Shown here in pieces: positions 37,203 through 46,137 of a stretch of 64,000 bases of DNA. The stretch is from an uncultured Pseudomonadales bacterium (GTDB taxonomy: Bacteria > Pseudomonadota > Gammaproteobacteria > Pseudomonadales > Azotimanducaceae), in the NCBI GenBank assembly GCA_958296295.1, contig OY282460.1:558001-622000 (forward strand), written 5' to 3'. Below the pieces are notes generated by a model, which was given only the letters and a program-made list of their open reading frames with translations, did no database searches and was not told where the DNA came from. Position 1 is the stretch's first letter, and every line of letters starts with the position of its first letter. The position numbers and the translations under genes are program-made.

Positions 37203-37643
37203 TCACCCACCGTGCTCCAACTTCCGCTTGGACCACTCGGCGCCCACCCACCGACGCATGGCGTCATCGTCTTCAGCTAGCCGATAGCCGTGGTAGCGGG
37301 TTTGGTCGTGGCCGAGTTTGGCCTCGTAGACGTCGCCAGAGTCGTCTACCGCCCAGACGTGCTTCGGCCACTCGCGTACCGTATGAGAACTCGCCATGCC
37401 GAGACGAATGCCGGCTTGCAGCAGTTTCTGGGCCTCATCGCGTCGAACCGGGCGCTTGGCATCGCAAACAGACTTGGAAGGTCTTGGGGCGACAGGCGGG
37501 TTGAAGCCGTAGTCGGCGGGCCTGATCTTGTGGTGCGGGCTTCCGCTATACCGTGCGGCTGCCGCTAGCCCGTCAAGCTGCGCTCGGGTGTAGGAGCCGA
37601 GTTTGGCGATCCTCCGCTTCGGGTTGTTCCCGTGGTACTTCAT
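37203..37643 (-). CDS. Conserved-looking 146-aa protein of unknown function
   Basis: ATG 37643 is chosen because the sequence before it is unlike protein; longer frames to 37829 exist. The middle part has GSPHHKIRPADYGFNPP and RPSKSVCDAKRPV, and the C-terminus WAVDDSGDVYEAKLGHDQ then TRYHGYRLAEDDDAMRRWV. Clustered His, Asp and Tyr could form a nuclease-like site, but this is inference. Its stop is 1 bp from the ImmA-like start, so the two are translated together and may form a toxin-antitoxin-like pair carried by the cas operon. Confidence 0.6.
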   Translation of the reverse strand: MKYHGNNPKRRIAKLGSYTRAQLDGLAAAARYSGSPHHKIRPADYGFNPPVAPRPSKSVCDAKRPVRRDEAQKLLQAGIRLGMASSHTVREWPKHVWAVDDSGDVYEAKLGHDQTRYHGYRLAEDDDAMRRWVGAEWSKRKLEHGG

Positions 37644-37825
37644 GCTCTTGTTTTCTCGCAAACCGTCCGCCTCAGGTGTGTTTGGCAGACGCCGCTGCTT
37701 GTTTGCGTTGCAACGGCATGGTTGAGGTAGCCTCCCAAGAAAGGAGACAGGCAAGCGAAGCATAACCCGTCCGCCTTTCTCTCGACCTGCCGCGACCTTT
37801 CCTACTAGGAGTGGTGACCAAAGGA

Positions 37826-38974
37826 TCATGGCGGTAGCGCCGCAAAGCGGATGTCGGATGGTGGGATGTCCAGCCCGTACACCTTTCTGCGGGCTTCCGT
37901 GCGGCGACCCACCAGATAGGCTGTGGCTTCTCGCCTGCCTAGCGCTTTGTTCAGTGCGCGGTGCAGCCGGGACTTCGTCTGCGAGAAGAAATCGCCGGGC
38001 ATGCCCTTTTCGAGCCGCTCGGCTGTTCGTTCACGAAAGCCCATCGGCCCTACGATCGCATCGTATTCGCGCAAGAAGGCCCTAGCGTATTCGTGCTCGG
38101 GGACGTCCTCGATTGGGCACGGCAACCAACACAGTCTCGCCTGCTGGCGCCGAGCCAACCAAGCCAGAAAGGCCAGCTGTACGGGTGGCAGACTGATGAT
38201 GCGCTCGCCGGCGCACACACGCTTTGCCGGGAGGTCGATGACGAGCTCTACGCGGCCGACAGCCTGTTGCGCGGCCTCCACTGCGTCGCGATAGCGGATC
38301 TTCCCCGCTAGCAAGTCTTCCGGCAAACCTTCTCGCAGGCGCACGAAGGGTATCTCCCCCAGCTCAACTTTGCCGTCTCGAGCATCGATTGCATCGCCTT
38401 GTCCGTGCGTTGCCCGGATTGGCTCGCTCTTTGGCGTTGGGTAGAAGAACTCTCGCAGCGATTCGTAAGGCGGGCTGACCAGAACGTGGGAAAGTTTGTC
38501 CTGTCGCCGCCCGTAGAGGGAGAGCGCATAGCCGAGGTAGAAACCCATCGTCTTGCGCCCGCCGGCAATTGAGACATGAAGTGCGCTGGATTCGTCTTTC
38601 GTGAGTTCGCATAGCAACTGCGTGATCGCGTCGGCGGCGGCGGTGTTGTCGGCGGGCGTGCGGATGTCGTCAAGATAACCGCCGGACGCGTCTGTTAGAA
38701 CGTGGATATGTTCAGCATCGAACTGGATGGGCGGCAGGTTGTAATCCGAGCGCAGGCGGTGAAACCAGCCGTCGCGCGGGTCCAGCAGTGCTTCCAGAGC
38801 CAGTTCCGCGCCTTGTTGCGTGGTCACCAACCTCACCTCGGTAGGCACGAAGGCGGGCGAGCCGGCAACCGCGAGCACATAGATCGTCTCGGTGACGATT
38901 TGCGGTGACTTGCCGGTCACCGCCACTAGGACTCTGCGCGGGTATGCCTCTGGATGGGCGGCGTCGAAGGTCAC
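37826..38974 (-). CDS. SSO2081-like (NE0113 family) ring nuclease with C-terminal winged-helix-like part
   Basis: 382 aa from GTG 38974, overlapping the cas6 stop as GTGA. Residues about 14-195 match the CRISPR ring nuclease family SSO2081/Cas_NE0113: VLVAVTGKSPQIVTETIYVLA (Ser after GK), EVRLVTTQQGAELALEALL, LDDIRTPADNTAAADAI and the hallmark HVSIAGGRKTMGFYLGYALSL with its Lys. Such enzymes degrade cyclic tetra-adenylate and end the alarm. The last 150 residues (LPAKRVCAGERIISLPPVQLAFLAWL and SRLHRALNKALG) look like a winged helix, so it may also regulate transcription. Confidence 0.85.
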   Translation of the reverse strand: MTFDAAHPEAYPRRVLVAVTGKSPQIVTETIYVLAVAGSPAFVPTEVRLVTTQQGAELALEALLDPRDGWFHRLRSDYNLPPIQFDAEHIHVLTDASGGYLDDIRTPADNTAAADAITQLLCELTKDESSALHVSIAGGRKTMGFYLGYALSLYGRRQDKLSHVLVSPPYESLREFFYPTPKSEPIRATHGQGDAIDARDGKVELGEIPFVRLREGLPEDLLAGKIRYRDAVEAAQQAVGRVELVIDLPAKRVCAGERIISLPPVQLAFLAWLARRQQARLCWLPCPIEDVPEHEYARAFLREYDAIVGPMGFRERTAERLEKGMPGDFFSQTKSRLHRALNKALGRREATAYLVGRRTEARRKVYGLDIPPSDIRFAALPP

Positions 38975-40011
38975 AGGGGCTTGGGGCCTTGCCAGAGTTC
39001 GTCTGGCGTCTCGCCCAACGGTTCCAGCGTATACCGGCCGAGCCCCATCGTGCAGCCCTTGCCGATGTGCGTCCACTGGCCGAGCCACAGGCAGGGCCAT
39101 AACGAAGCCAGTTGGGCGGTGCGCACTGTGAATGTCCCCAACACGCCACCCATCGGGACAATCGCGTGTTGGCGCGAAGAGCGGCGGGAGAGCTCCCGCC
39201 AGCGCAGATTCGCGTCTTCCAACTCGATTTCGTCGGAACCGCGCAGCAGAGCTGCGAAGTCCACTTCCAGCGGCGTCTCTCCAAAGAAATAGGTGAGCAG
39301 CGAGAAGCGCCGCAACAGGTTTACTGCGAAAATGCGGAAATCGAACTCGCTTGGCCCCACATAACGGCCGTCTCGGCGAACGCGCAACGGGGAGAGGAGG
39401 CGCACGCGCACGGCATCCGGCATTGGCGGCGGGCGCGGCTCGCACGCTGGCACCGTTTGCAGGCCGCCGTTGGCGTCTTGGATGGTGGTCCACACCTCGC
39501 CACCTGTCCCGAAGCGCTCCGCTTGCGCCTCAACCATGTCAAACACCACGCGGGCGCGGGTCAATCCGTCTCGCCCCGCCTGTGAGAGCGCTTGCAGCAC
39601 CGTCGGCGCGTCGTCGGTCGCTGTCCCGAACAAGGTTACGCCAAGGTTGAGCGTGTCGTCCTTCGTGTCCCAGTCGCCGGCGGGTTCGACCACATAGGGG
39701 TTGGGGGCTGTGGGGTAGCGGGTGAGCTTCTTCGCATCGGCCGGGGGACGGCTCTCGAACATGCGTGGATAGACGCAGAATCCAAGCAACGCGCACCCGT
39801 CGCAAGTCGGCGGAAGACCAGTGATGCACACCATGCGGCGCAACGCGTGTCCAAACACGCCACGCCACGCAGAGCCAAGGAAGCCGTTTGGACGGTTGGA
39901 GAGTTCGCCGCCACGCGAACGAAACCGCAGCCGATAGCGGGCCAGCCCCAATCGCGGCACGACATCGTTATTGGAGCCCTCCGTTGGCGAATCCGGCGAG
40001 ACCATGCCCAT
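38971..40011 (-). CDS. cas6: Cas6, crRNA-processing RAMP endonuclease
   Basis: 346 aa from ATG 40011 (TTG 40020 and ATG 40005 are other options; GGAG at 40014-40017 fits ATG 40005 best). It belongs to the PF10040 Cas6 group: the cysteine cluster CDGCALLGFCVYPRMFE near residue 70, FDFRIFAVNLLRRFSLLTYFFG, and the glycine-rich loop HIGKGCTMGLGRYTLE at the end. It cuts the array transcript within each repeat, leaving the 8-nt 5' tag. It heads the recognised cas genes. Confidence 0.88.
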   Translation of the reverse strand: MGMVSPDSPTEGSNNDVVPRLGLARYRLRFRSRGGELSNRPNGFLGSAWRGVFGHALRRMVCITGLPPTCDGCALLGFCVYPRMFESRPPADAKKLTRYPTAPNPYVVEPAGDWDTKDDTLNLGVTLFGTATDDAPTVLQALSQAGRDGLTRARVVFDMVEAQAERFGTGGEVWTTIQDANGGLQTVPACEPRPPPMPDAVRVRLLSPLRVRRDGRYVGPSEFDFRIFAVNLLRRFSLLTYFFGETPLEVDFAALLRGSDEIELEDANLRWRELSRRSSRQHAIVPMGGVLGTFTVRTAQLASLWPCLWLGQWTHIGKGCTMGLGRYTLEPLGETPDELWQGPKPL

Positions 40012-40035
40012 GCGCTCCAAGTGGAGATCGGCAAG

Positions 40036-40263
40036 TCAATCGGGTTGGCGGCGCGATTGCAAGGCCGTCAGCTTTGGTCGGCAGGCGATGCCGTGGCTAA
40101 CACCGCATCGATTCATCAATGGGGCTACCTTGTGTAGCCGTCGACCGGGCTCCGTCCGCGGAGATTCGCGCCAGCCAATCCTGAACGACCGGGTTCCGTC
40201 CGCCCAGAGCAGGCTATGCCAATCTCCACCGAACGCGAAGCGTTCGCAGTGGCCACAGCCCAT
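40036..40263 (-). CDS. Possible 75-aa Cys-rich protein at the head of the cas operon
   Basis: ATG 40263 follows AGGGGGAACG, a fair ribosome-binding site. The frame begins MGCGHCERFAFGGDWHSLLW and contains further Cys and His (NRCGVSHGIACR). Family not recognised. The same bases overlap a good -10 box (40274-40279), so either the promoter or this ribosome-binding site is used, not both, unless transcription starts further up. It ends 24 bp before the cas6 start. Confidence 0.3.
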   Translation of the reverse strand: MGCGHCERFAFGGDWHSLLWADGTRSFRIGWRESPRTEPGRRLHKVAPLMNRCGVSHGIACRPKLTALQSRRQPD

Positions 40264-40273
40264 CGTTCCCCCT

Positions 40274-40300
40274 ATCATAGCCGCGACACGCTTTTGGCAA
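40274..40300 (-). promoter_or_regulatory. Candidate promoter of the cas operon
   Basis: On the minus strand TTGCCA (40300-40295) and TATGAT (40279-40274) are separated by 15 bp, a short but usable spacing. The same TATGAT box precedes other genes here (44813, 49494). It lies about 260 bp before cas6. Confidence 0.4.
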
Positions 40301-40379
40301 CGAGGTGGCGTATCGCTTGGCTTCGGCTACCGCCCGCGAAGTCGATACCGCCACCGCAGAGGACTCTGGGGAGGAACCA

Positions 40380-41525
40380 ATGAAATCGCCTATTTGCGAC
40401 ATGCTTGGCTGCGAGTTTCCGCTCTTGGCCTTCAGCCACTGCCGGGATGTGGTGGCCGCCGTCTCCAATGCCGGGGGCTTCGGCGTCTTGGGCGCCGTCG
40501 GCCACTCGCCGGAGACGTTGGACGTCGAGCTCTCGTGGATCGACGATCACGTTGGGGGCAAGCCCTACGGCGTGGATCTGATCGTGCCGACCAGTCTGGA
40601 CAGCAAGGAGGAGGCGTTGTCGGCGGCGGAAATCGAGGCTCGCATCCCGCCGGAGCACAAGGCGTATGTGCGCAATCTGCTGGCGCAGCACGGCATCCCC
40701 ACGGACGATCTTTACACCGAGGCGCCCCGCAGGGGTGTCGGGGACAACATGCGCGCCAAAGGCGCCGAGATCGTCTTGGACGCCGCCTTCGCCCACCCGA
40801 TCAAGCTCGTGGCCAACGCGCTTGGGGTGCCGCCGCCTTTCATGCTTGAACGCGGGAAGCGCGAAGGCGTGCCGGTGGCCGCTCTTTGCGGGGCTCGCGA
40901 GCACGCCGTCAAGCATGCCGAGGCGGGTGTGGACATCTTGGTGGTGGCTGGCACGGAGGCCGGCGGGCATTGCGGCGAAGTGTCCACGCTGGTGCTGGTG
41001 CCGGAGGTGCTGCAAGCGCTCGAACCCTACGGCGAGGTTCCCGTCCTGGCCGCCGGCGGCATCGCCACGGGTCGCCAGATGGCGGGGGTGATGGCGATGG
41101 GCGCTCACGGCGTGTGGACGGGGTCCGTGTGGTTGACCACCGCCGAGGCGGAGACGGCGCAAGCCGTCAAGGAGAAGTTCCTAACCGCCAGTTCGCGCCA
41201 AACCGTGCGTTCACGCAGCCGCACCGGCAAGTACACGCGCCAGCTTCGCTCGCCGTGGACGGACGCTTGGCACGCGGACGAAGCTCCGGATCCGCTGCCC
41301 ATGCCGTTGCAGGCATTGGTGAGCGAACCCGCGCTCGGCAAGATCGCCCGGTTGGCGGAAACCGGCCACCCCGGTGCGAAACAGTTGACCACCTATTTCG
41401 TGGGCCAAGCTGTCGGGCTGATGAACCAGGTGCAGTCCGCGCGCCAAGTGGTGTACGACTTCATGGAGGATTTCGCCGCCGCCACCGAGCGCCTCAGCGA
41501 CATCGTGGAGGACGACGCCGCGTAA
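40380..41525 (+). CDS. Nitronate monooxygenase / 2-nitropropane dioxygenase family flavoprotein
   Basis: 381 aa from ATG 40380, with GGGGAGGA upstream. FMN-binding TIM barrel: LGCEFPLLAFSHCRDVVAAVSNAG at the start, DILVVAGTEAGGHCGEVSTLVL with the glycine loop, and VPVLAAGGIATGRQMAGVMAMGAHGVWTGS in sections for phosphate binding. Family members oxidise nitronates or act as flavin oxidoreductases. An in-frame start at 40305 lacks a ribosome-binding site. Confidence 0.88.
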   Translation: MKSPICDMLGCEFPLLAFSHCRDVVAAVSNAGGFGVLGAVGHSPETLDVELSWIDDHVGGKPYGVDLIVPTSLDSKEEALSAAEIEARIPPEHKAYVRNLLAQHGIPTDDLYTEAPRRGVGDNMRAKGAEIVLDAAFAHPIKLVANALGVPPPFMLERGKREGVPVAALCGAREHAVKHAEAGVDILVVAGTEAGGHCGEVSTLVLVPEVLQALEPYGEVPVLAAGGIATGRQMAGVMAMGAHGVWTGSVWLTTAEAETAQAVKEKFLTASSRQTVRSRSRTGKYTRQLRSPWTDAWHADEAPDPLPMPLQALVSEPALGKIARLAETGHPGAKQLTTYFVGQAVGLMNQVQSARQVVYDFMEDFAAATERLSDIVEDDAA

Positions 41526-41586
41526 CGGTTCTTCAACTCGCGCCCGTGGGGCCGTTGCGGAGCGACCACCGGCGCGGGCTCCGGCG

Positions 41587-43488
41587 ATGGGCATGACGGA
41601 TCGGCAAGACATCGAGAACCGGGCGCGGCGGCATTTGGAATCCTTGGCCACGCGAATGGCGATTGTCCAACGCATCGTCGACCACGAGGATCCGCAGGCG
41701 GTGCTGTCTTGGGCAAAGCGGTCGCTGCCGCGCCACTTTCCGAACCTGTTCGATTTCCCGAACGAAGCCCAGAACGCTCGGGCGGCGTATTGGTTGGGGC
41801 GCATCATGTGGAACGTGATGCCGCTGCCCTCCAACGGATTTCGTCCCAAACCCTTGCCCGAACCGCAGGACGAAGAGCCCTGTCCTTGCGATTCGGGCTT
41901 TCCGTATGCGGGTTGCTGCCGTCCGCCTGAGGACGTAGAGAAACCGCCGTTGGCCAGCCTCTGGCCTTTGTTGGCGGAGTGTCGTCCGGCGCCCTATTGG
42001 ATCAAATTGGAGAAGGCCGGCAAGTTGCCGACCGTCGGCTTCCTCGCTGTGGCCAGATACTTGCGCGACGAGGGGCACTGGCGGCAGCTCCAGCAACTGG
42101 TTGAAGCCCGGTTGGCGCCGGAGCGGCGGATTGAGGAACCGGACCTGGCCGAGGCCATCGATTGGCTTTGCGATGCCTACCTGCGGTTGCACAACACGCC
42201 GCGCAAGAAGGAGGCGATGCTGGCGCGCTTCGTCAAGCACTCGAACTCGGCATTGCGGGCGGCCGCGAATCGGCGCCTGGCCGCGTCTCTGCTGGACCGC
42301 GGCGAGACGGAGCGGGCTTGGCGGACGTTCGCCAAAGCTTGGGAGGCGGAGCCGCACGGGGAGGCCAACTCGCTGCTGGAATTGACCATGCTGACCGCCA
42401 CCGGCCGCTTGGACGAGGCGTCCGAGCGGGCCGGCGCTTGGCTGGCCCACCTGCGCAACAAGCCGGACGCGGCGGAAGTAGTGCTCGATACGGCGCGTCG
42501 TTTCCAACGCGATCCGAAGCGCGCGTTGGAGGACGACGTGGTGAGCGCAACGCCGCCGGTGGTGCGGGATTTGCTGGATTGGCTCGACGAGCGCGAGAAA
42601 AGGCGGCTGCCGCGGTTGCGCTTGCAACCCTTGAAGGCGGAAGAGGAATCCTTGCGAGATGCCTTTCAACTTGCCCCCTCGCGCAAGCTGCTTGCCCTTG
42701 AGGAAGATTGGCACAAGGTCAGCCAAGCCGACAAACCGTTCAGCACCCAATCCCGCCTGGGCAACGAAGAGGAGTGTTGGGAGCGCGCCGAACAGTGGAT
42801 TCCGTGGCTCCGCGACCACCCCGACGCCTTGGACAGCCCCTCGATTTTGGAAGACTTGGCGTTGTTGCTGGCGGCGGCGGAGGAAGACTTGGGCGGGCCG
42901 CGCAATCGCTGGTATCTGGCTTTGGTGGGACGGGGCGTGAAGGTGCTGAAGAAAACCTGGCCAGGCACGCGCGAGGGCAAGCTGCCCTGGGTGGTGCCAA
43001 CGAACCGCCCCTTGCTGCGCCTGTTGTCACTGTACATCGAGGCATTCAATGAAAATTGGGAGGGTGGTCGGCTGGAGGACGCGATTCGCATTTATCTGCA
43101 GTTCAATCCCAACGACAACCACGGCTACCGTTGCCATTTGGTGGATCGCATGCTCATTGAAGGGCGCGACGACGACGCCTTGGCCTGCGCCAGCCAATAC
43201 CCCACGGACATGTTCGCCGAAACGCGCTACGGCGAAGTGCTGGCGCTGTACCGCTTAGGCCGGTTGGAAGATGCCGAGGCCCGGCTGAAAAGTGCGGTCG
43301 AGCATCTGCCTCTGGTGCCGAAGTACCTCCTGCGCAACCACATCGCGCGCCCCAAGATGGACCGGAACATGCGCATCGGCGGGAAGGACCAAGCGTGGCT
43401 GTACCGCCACGACATGCGCGACGTGTGGATGGCGACGGACGGCATGCGCCAATGGCTCGGCGAGCGGGTGCCGACGGGGTCGCGCTAG
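41587..43488 (+). CDS. SEC-C motif and TPR-like repeat protein
   Basis: 633 aa from ATG 41587. A SEC-C zinc motif is clear near residue 98: CPCDSGFPYAGCC. Most of the rest is helical repeat (for example LDRGETERAWRTFAKAWEAEPHG), like TPR. SEC-C motifs are found in SecA and in many proteins of unknown role. It may be co-transcribed with the flavoprotein gene 61 bp upstream. Confidence 0.75.
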   Translation: MGMTDRQDIENRARRHLESLATRMAIVQRIVDHEDPQAVLSWAKRSLPRHFPNLFDFPNEAQNARAAYWLGRIMWNVMPLPSNGFRPKPLPEPQDEEPCPCDSGFPYAGCCRPPEDVEKPPLASLWPLLAECRPAPYWIKLEKAGKLPTVGFLAVARYLRDEGHWRQLQQLVEARLAPERRIEEPDLAEAIDWLCDAYLRLHNTPRKKEAMLARFVKHSNSALRAAANRRLAASLLDRGETERAWRTFAKAWEAEPHGEANSLLELTMLTATGRLDEASERAGAWLAHLRNKPDAAEVVLDTARRFQRDPKRALEDDVVSATPPVVRDLLDWLDEREKRRLPRLRLQPLKAEEESLRDAFQLAPSRKLLALEEDWHKVSQADKPFSTQSRLGNEEECWERAEQWIPWLRDHPDALDSPSILEDLALLLAAAEEDLGGPRNRWYLALVGRGVKVLKKTWPGTREGKLPWVVPTNRPLLRLLSLYIEAFNENWEGGRLEDAIRIYLQFNPNDNHGYRCHLVDRMLIEGRDDDALACASQYPTDMFAETRYGEVLALYRLGRLEDAEARLKSAVEHLPLVPKYLLRNHIARPKMDRNMRIGGKDQAWLYRHDMRDVWMATDGMRQWLGERVPTGSR

Positions 43489-43627
43489 GAGTCTGCGCCG
43501 CAGAAGACGGCGTGTTAGAGTTCCAGCCCATGTTCGCGCTGTCGTCCCACGTTGTCGAAGTTCGCGTATTTCTCGTGGGCCGGTTCAACGCCGCTCGGCC
43601 TACCTTCACTGCCACCGCGACCGCGGG

Positions 43628-43867
43628 ATGTGCGCCGTGACGTTGAGCGAGACGGACATCCTCGGTTTCCTGCGCGAGGGCTACAGCACCCGCGAGATCG
43701 CCAAGGAGTACGGCCTGCCGCCAAGCGAAGTCGCCCGCATGGCGTCGCGCGGCGCGGTGCGCGAGCAGGAGGAGAAACCACGCATCCTGCCGCCGGATCC
43801 GCAGGCCCGCGCCAAGGCCTGGGCGGCGGGGCTAGACCTCTACGGGCGCCCCGAAACCGCCCGCTGA
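43628..43867 (+). CDS. Small helix-turn-helix protein
   Basis: 79 aa from ATG 43628 (GTG 43637 is an in-frame alternative). Residues about 8-32, ILGFLREGYSTREIAKEYG and LPPSEVARMAS, form a typical helix-turn-helix. A Pro- and Arg-rich tail follows. Family not recognised; a DNA-binding role is inference. Confidence 0.55.
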   Translation: MCAVTLSETDILGFLREGYSTREIAKEYGLPPSEVARMASRGAVREQEEKPRILPPDPQARAKAWAAGLDLYGRPETAR

Positions 43868-43926
43868 GCGGCGCCGGAGCGTTTCGACGGCAGCCCGGTC
43901 TTCGTCGCTGCCAGCTTTGCCGGGAG

Positions 43927-44730
43927 CTAGATCTTGGCCGCCACCCCGCCATCCACGTTGATCATCTCGCCGTTCACGAAGCGCGATTCGTCGGAGCAGA
44001 GGAACAACACCAGATTGGCGACATCCTCCGGCAGGCCGGGCCCTTGCACGATCTGGGCGAAATCGAACATCTTCTCGAAGACGTGGTGGCCACCGTCCGG
44101 GTTCTTCGACGTGCCGCGGGTGGCGCCGGGCGTGAGAATCTGCCCGGGGCGCACGCAGTTCACGCGGATGTTGTGGCGTCCGCCGGCGCCGGCCATGTAG
44201 CGCGTCAAGGCGTCCACGCCGGCCTTCGCCGCGTAGTAGGAGGCCGATGTGGTGCCGAACTCGTCCTGCATCCGCGAACTGAACCCGCGTTGCGCGGCCA
44301 GCGACGACATGTTCACCACCGCGCCGCCGCCGGCCGCCACCAGATGCGGCCACACGGCGCGGCTCACATAGAAGGTGCCGGTGAGGTTGGTGTTGATGAC
44401 GCGGTGCCACTCGGCGTTCGGCTCGTTCGGAAATTGGCTGCCGCCCCCGCCGCCGGCGTTGTTGAACAGCAAATGGATGCCGCCATACGCCTGCGCCGCC
44501 TGGCGCACCGCGGCGGTGACGGATTCGTCGTCGCCGACGTCGCACGCCACGAACGTGGCCTCGCCGCCGGCGTCGCGGATGGCCGCCGCCACCGCTTGGC
44601 CCTCGGCTTCGCGGCGCGCCATCAGCACCACTTTCGCCCCCTCTTGGGCGAACAGGTGTCCGGTGGCCTCGCCGATCCCGCTGTTGCCGCCGGTGATCAC
44701 GGCGATCTTGTCTTGAAGCCTGTTCGGCAT
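43927..44730 (-). CDS. Short-chain dehydrogenase/reductase (SDR)
   Basis: 267 aa. Classical SDR: cofactor motif TGGNSGIGEATG, NNAGG, catalytic Ser in NMSSLAAQ and Tyr-x-x-x-Lys as YYAAKAG, and the C-terminal RFVNGEMINVDGG. The Glu/Arg pattern after strand 2 (ARREAEG) suggests NADP use. The substrate is unknown. Confidence 0.9.
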   Translation of the reverse strand: MPNRLQDKIAVITGGNSGIGEATGHLFAQEGAKVVLMARREAEGQAVAAAIRDAGGEATFVACDVGDDESVTAAVRQAAQAYGGIHLLFNNAGGGGGSQFPNEPNAEWHRVINTNLTGTFYVSRAVWPHLVAAGGGAVVNMSSLAAQRGFSSRMQDEFGTTSASYYAAKAGVDALTRYMAGAGGRHNIRVNCVRPGQILTPGATRGTSKNPDGGHHVFEKMFDFAQIVQGPGLPEDVANLVLFLCSDESRFVNGEMINVDGGVAAKI

Positions 44731-44812
44731 GGGTTCTCCTTTGGATGTTCAACGGTGATTCGAGGGTGATACGAGTATAGCCACCCAAACCTTCCCAAGC
44801 GCGGGCTTGGGC

Positions 44813-44818
44813 TATGAT
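44813..44818 (+). promoter_or_regulatory. TATGAT -10 box before hisI
   Basis: TATGAT lies about 30 bp before the preferred hisI start (44847). The same hexamer is placed similarly at 49494-49499 before the SDR gene and in the cas promoter, so it seems to be a common -10 form in this genome. No good -35 box was seen. Confidence 0.35.
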
Positions 44819-44846
44819 CGCCGTTGCCCAACCACCCGAACTGCCC

Positions 44847-45224
44847 ATGGACGGCCCCGACTTCTCCAAGACGGCCCTCGTGCCCGCGATAGCGCAAGAC
44901 GCCGAAACCGGCCAAGTGCTCATGCTCGCCTACATGAACGCCGCGGCCTACGCGGAAACGCTGGCCACGCGGCGCGTGTGCTATTACAGCCGAAGCCGCA
45001 AGCGGCTGTGGCGCAAGGGGGAGCAAAGCGGCCATGTGCAACGCTTGGAACGGCTCTACTACGACTGCGACGCCGACACGCTGCTCTTGGCGGTGAAACA
45101 GGTTGGCGGCGCGGCCTGCCACGAAGGCTATGCGAGCTGCTTTTTCCGCGAAGTGGATCCCGATACAGGCAAGGCGGCGGTGATCGCGGAGCGCGTGTTC
45201 GATCCGAGCGCGGTGTACCGATGA
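44847..45224 (+). CDS. hisI: Phosphoribosyl-AMP cyclohydrolase
   Basis: 125 aa from ATG 44847; an earlier ATG (44814) overlaps the probable -10 box and is not favoured. It opens the adenine ring in histidine synthesis. The zinc and magnesium sites are visible: [30 protein letters not shown] and the cysteines in [14 protein letters not shown]. The C-terminal HisE part is absent, so this is the single-domain form. ATGA overlap with hisG. Confidence 0.92.
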   Translation: MDGPDFSKTALVPAIAQDAETGQVLMLAYMNAAAYAETLATRRVCYYSRSRKRLWRKGEQSGHVQRLERLYYDCDADTLLLAVKQVGGAACHEGYASCFFREVDPDTGKAAVIAERVFDPSAVYR

Positions 45225-46099
45225 GCGCGCGGATGTTGAACCTCGGCATCCCCGCCGGCAGTTTGCAGAACGCCTGCGCCGGGCTGTTCGAGGCCGCCGG
45301 ATACCGCCTCACGTTTCCCAAGCGCTCCTATTATCCGGACATCGACGATCCCGGCATGGACTGCCTCTTGGTGCGGGCGCAAGAGATGGCGCGCTATGTG
45401 GAGCAGGGCGTGTTGGACGCCGGCATCACCGGCCACGATTGGGTGTTGGAAACCGGCGCGGACGTCGCCGAGCTGGCCGAGTTCCTGTTCTCCAAGGTGA
45501 GCCGGCGGCCGAGCCGCTGGGTGCTGTGCGTGCCGAACGATTCGCCGGCGCGCTCGGTGACGGATTTGCAAGGAAAACGCATCGCCACGGAAGTTGTGAA
45601 CCTCACCCGGGACTACCTTGGCCGGCACGGCGTCACCGCCAGCGTGGAGTTCTCGTGGGGTGCCACGGAGGTGAAGCCGCCGCGCTTGGCGGACGCCATT
45701 GTCGAGATCACGGAGACCGGCAGTTCGCTGCGGGCCAACAACCTGCGCATCGTGGACGAAGTGCTCACCAGCACGCCCAGACTCATCGCCAACCACGCCG
45801 CCTTGGACGATCCGTGGAAGAAAGCCAAGCTGGAAAACCTCGCGTTGATGCTCGCCTCCAGCCTCGCCGCGGAAGGGCGCGTCGGGTTGATGATGAACGC
45901 CAAGAAGGAACACTTGCAAAAGCTGACGGCGCTCTTGCCGGCCCTGGGCAAACCCACCGTTTCGCACTTGAGCGAGCCGAACTGGGTGGCCATCAGCACG
46001 ATCATCGACGAGGCGTGTGTGCGCGACATCGTCCCGGAACTGAAGCGGGCCGGCGCCACGGGCATCGTCGAATTTCCCATCAACAAGGTGATCGGCTAG
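45221..46099 (+). CDS. hisG: ATP phosphoribosyltransferase, long form
   Basis: 292 aa. First step of histidine synthesis. The two periplasmic-binding-protein-like lobes are present ([38 protein letters not shown], and the PRPP loop [20 protein letters not shown]) and the C-terminal regulatory domain follows ([16 protein letters not shown] to [12 protein letters not shown]), so no HisZ partner is needed. The hisI-hisG pair is separated from other his genes. Confidence 0.93.
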   Translation: MSARMLNLGIPAGSLQNACAGLFEAAGYRLTFPKRSYYPDIDDPGMDCLLVRAQEMARYVEQGVLDAGITGHDWVLETGADVAELAEFLFSKVSRRPSRWVLCVPNDSPARSVTDLQGKRIATEVVNLTRDYLGRHGVTASVEFSWGATEVKPPRLADAIVEITETGSSLRANNLRIVDEVLTSTPRLIANHAALDDPWKKAKLENLALMLASSLAAEGRVGLMMNAKKEHLQKLTALLPALGKPTVSHLSEPNWVAISTIIDEACVRDIVPELKRAGATGIVEFPINKVIG

Positions 46100-46137
46100 G
46101 GCGCGTTGGGCCGCCGCACGGGTTGAGGGGCAGGCAA

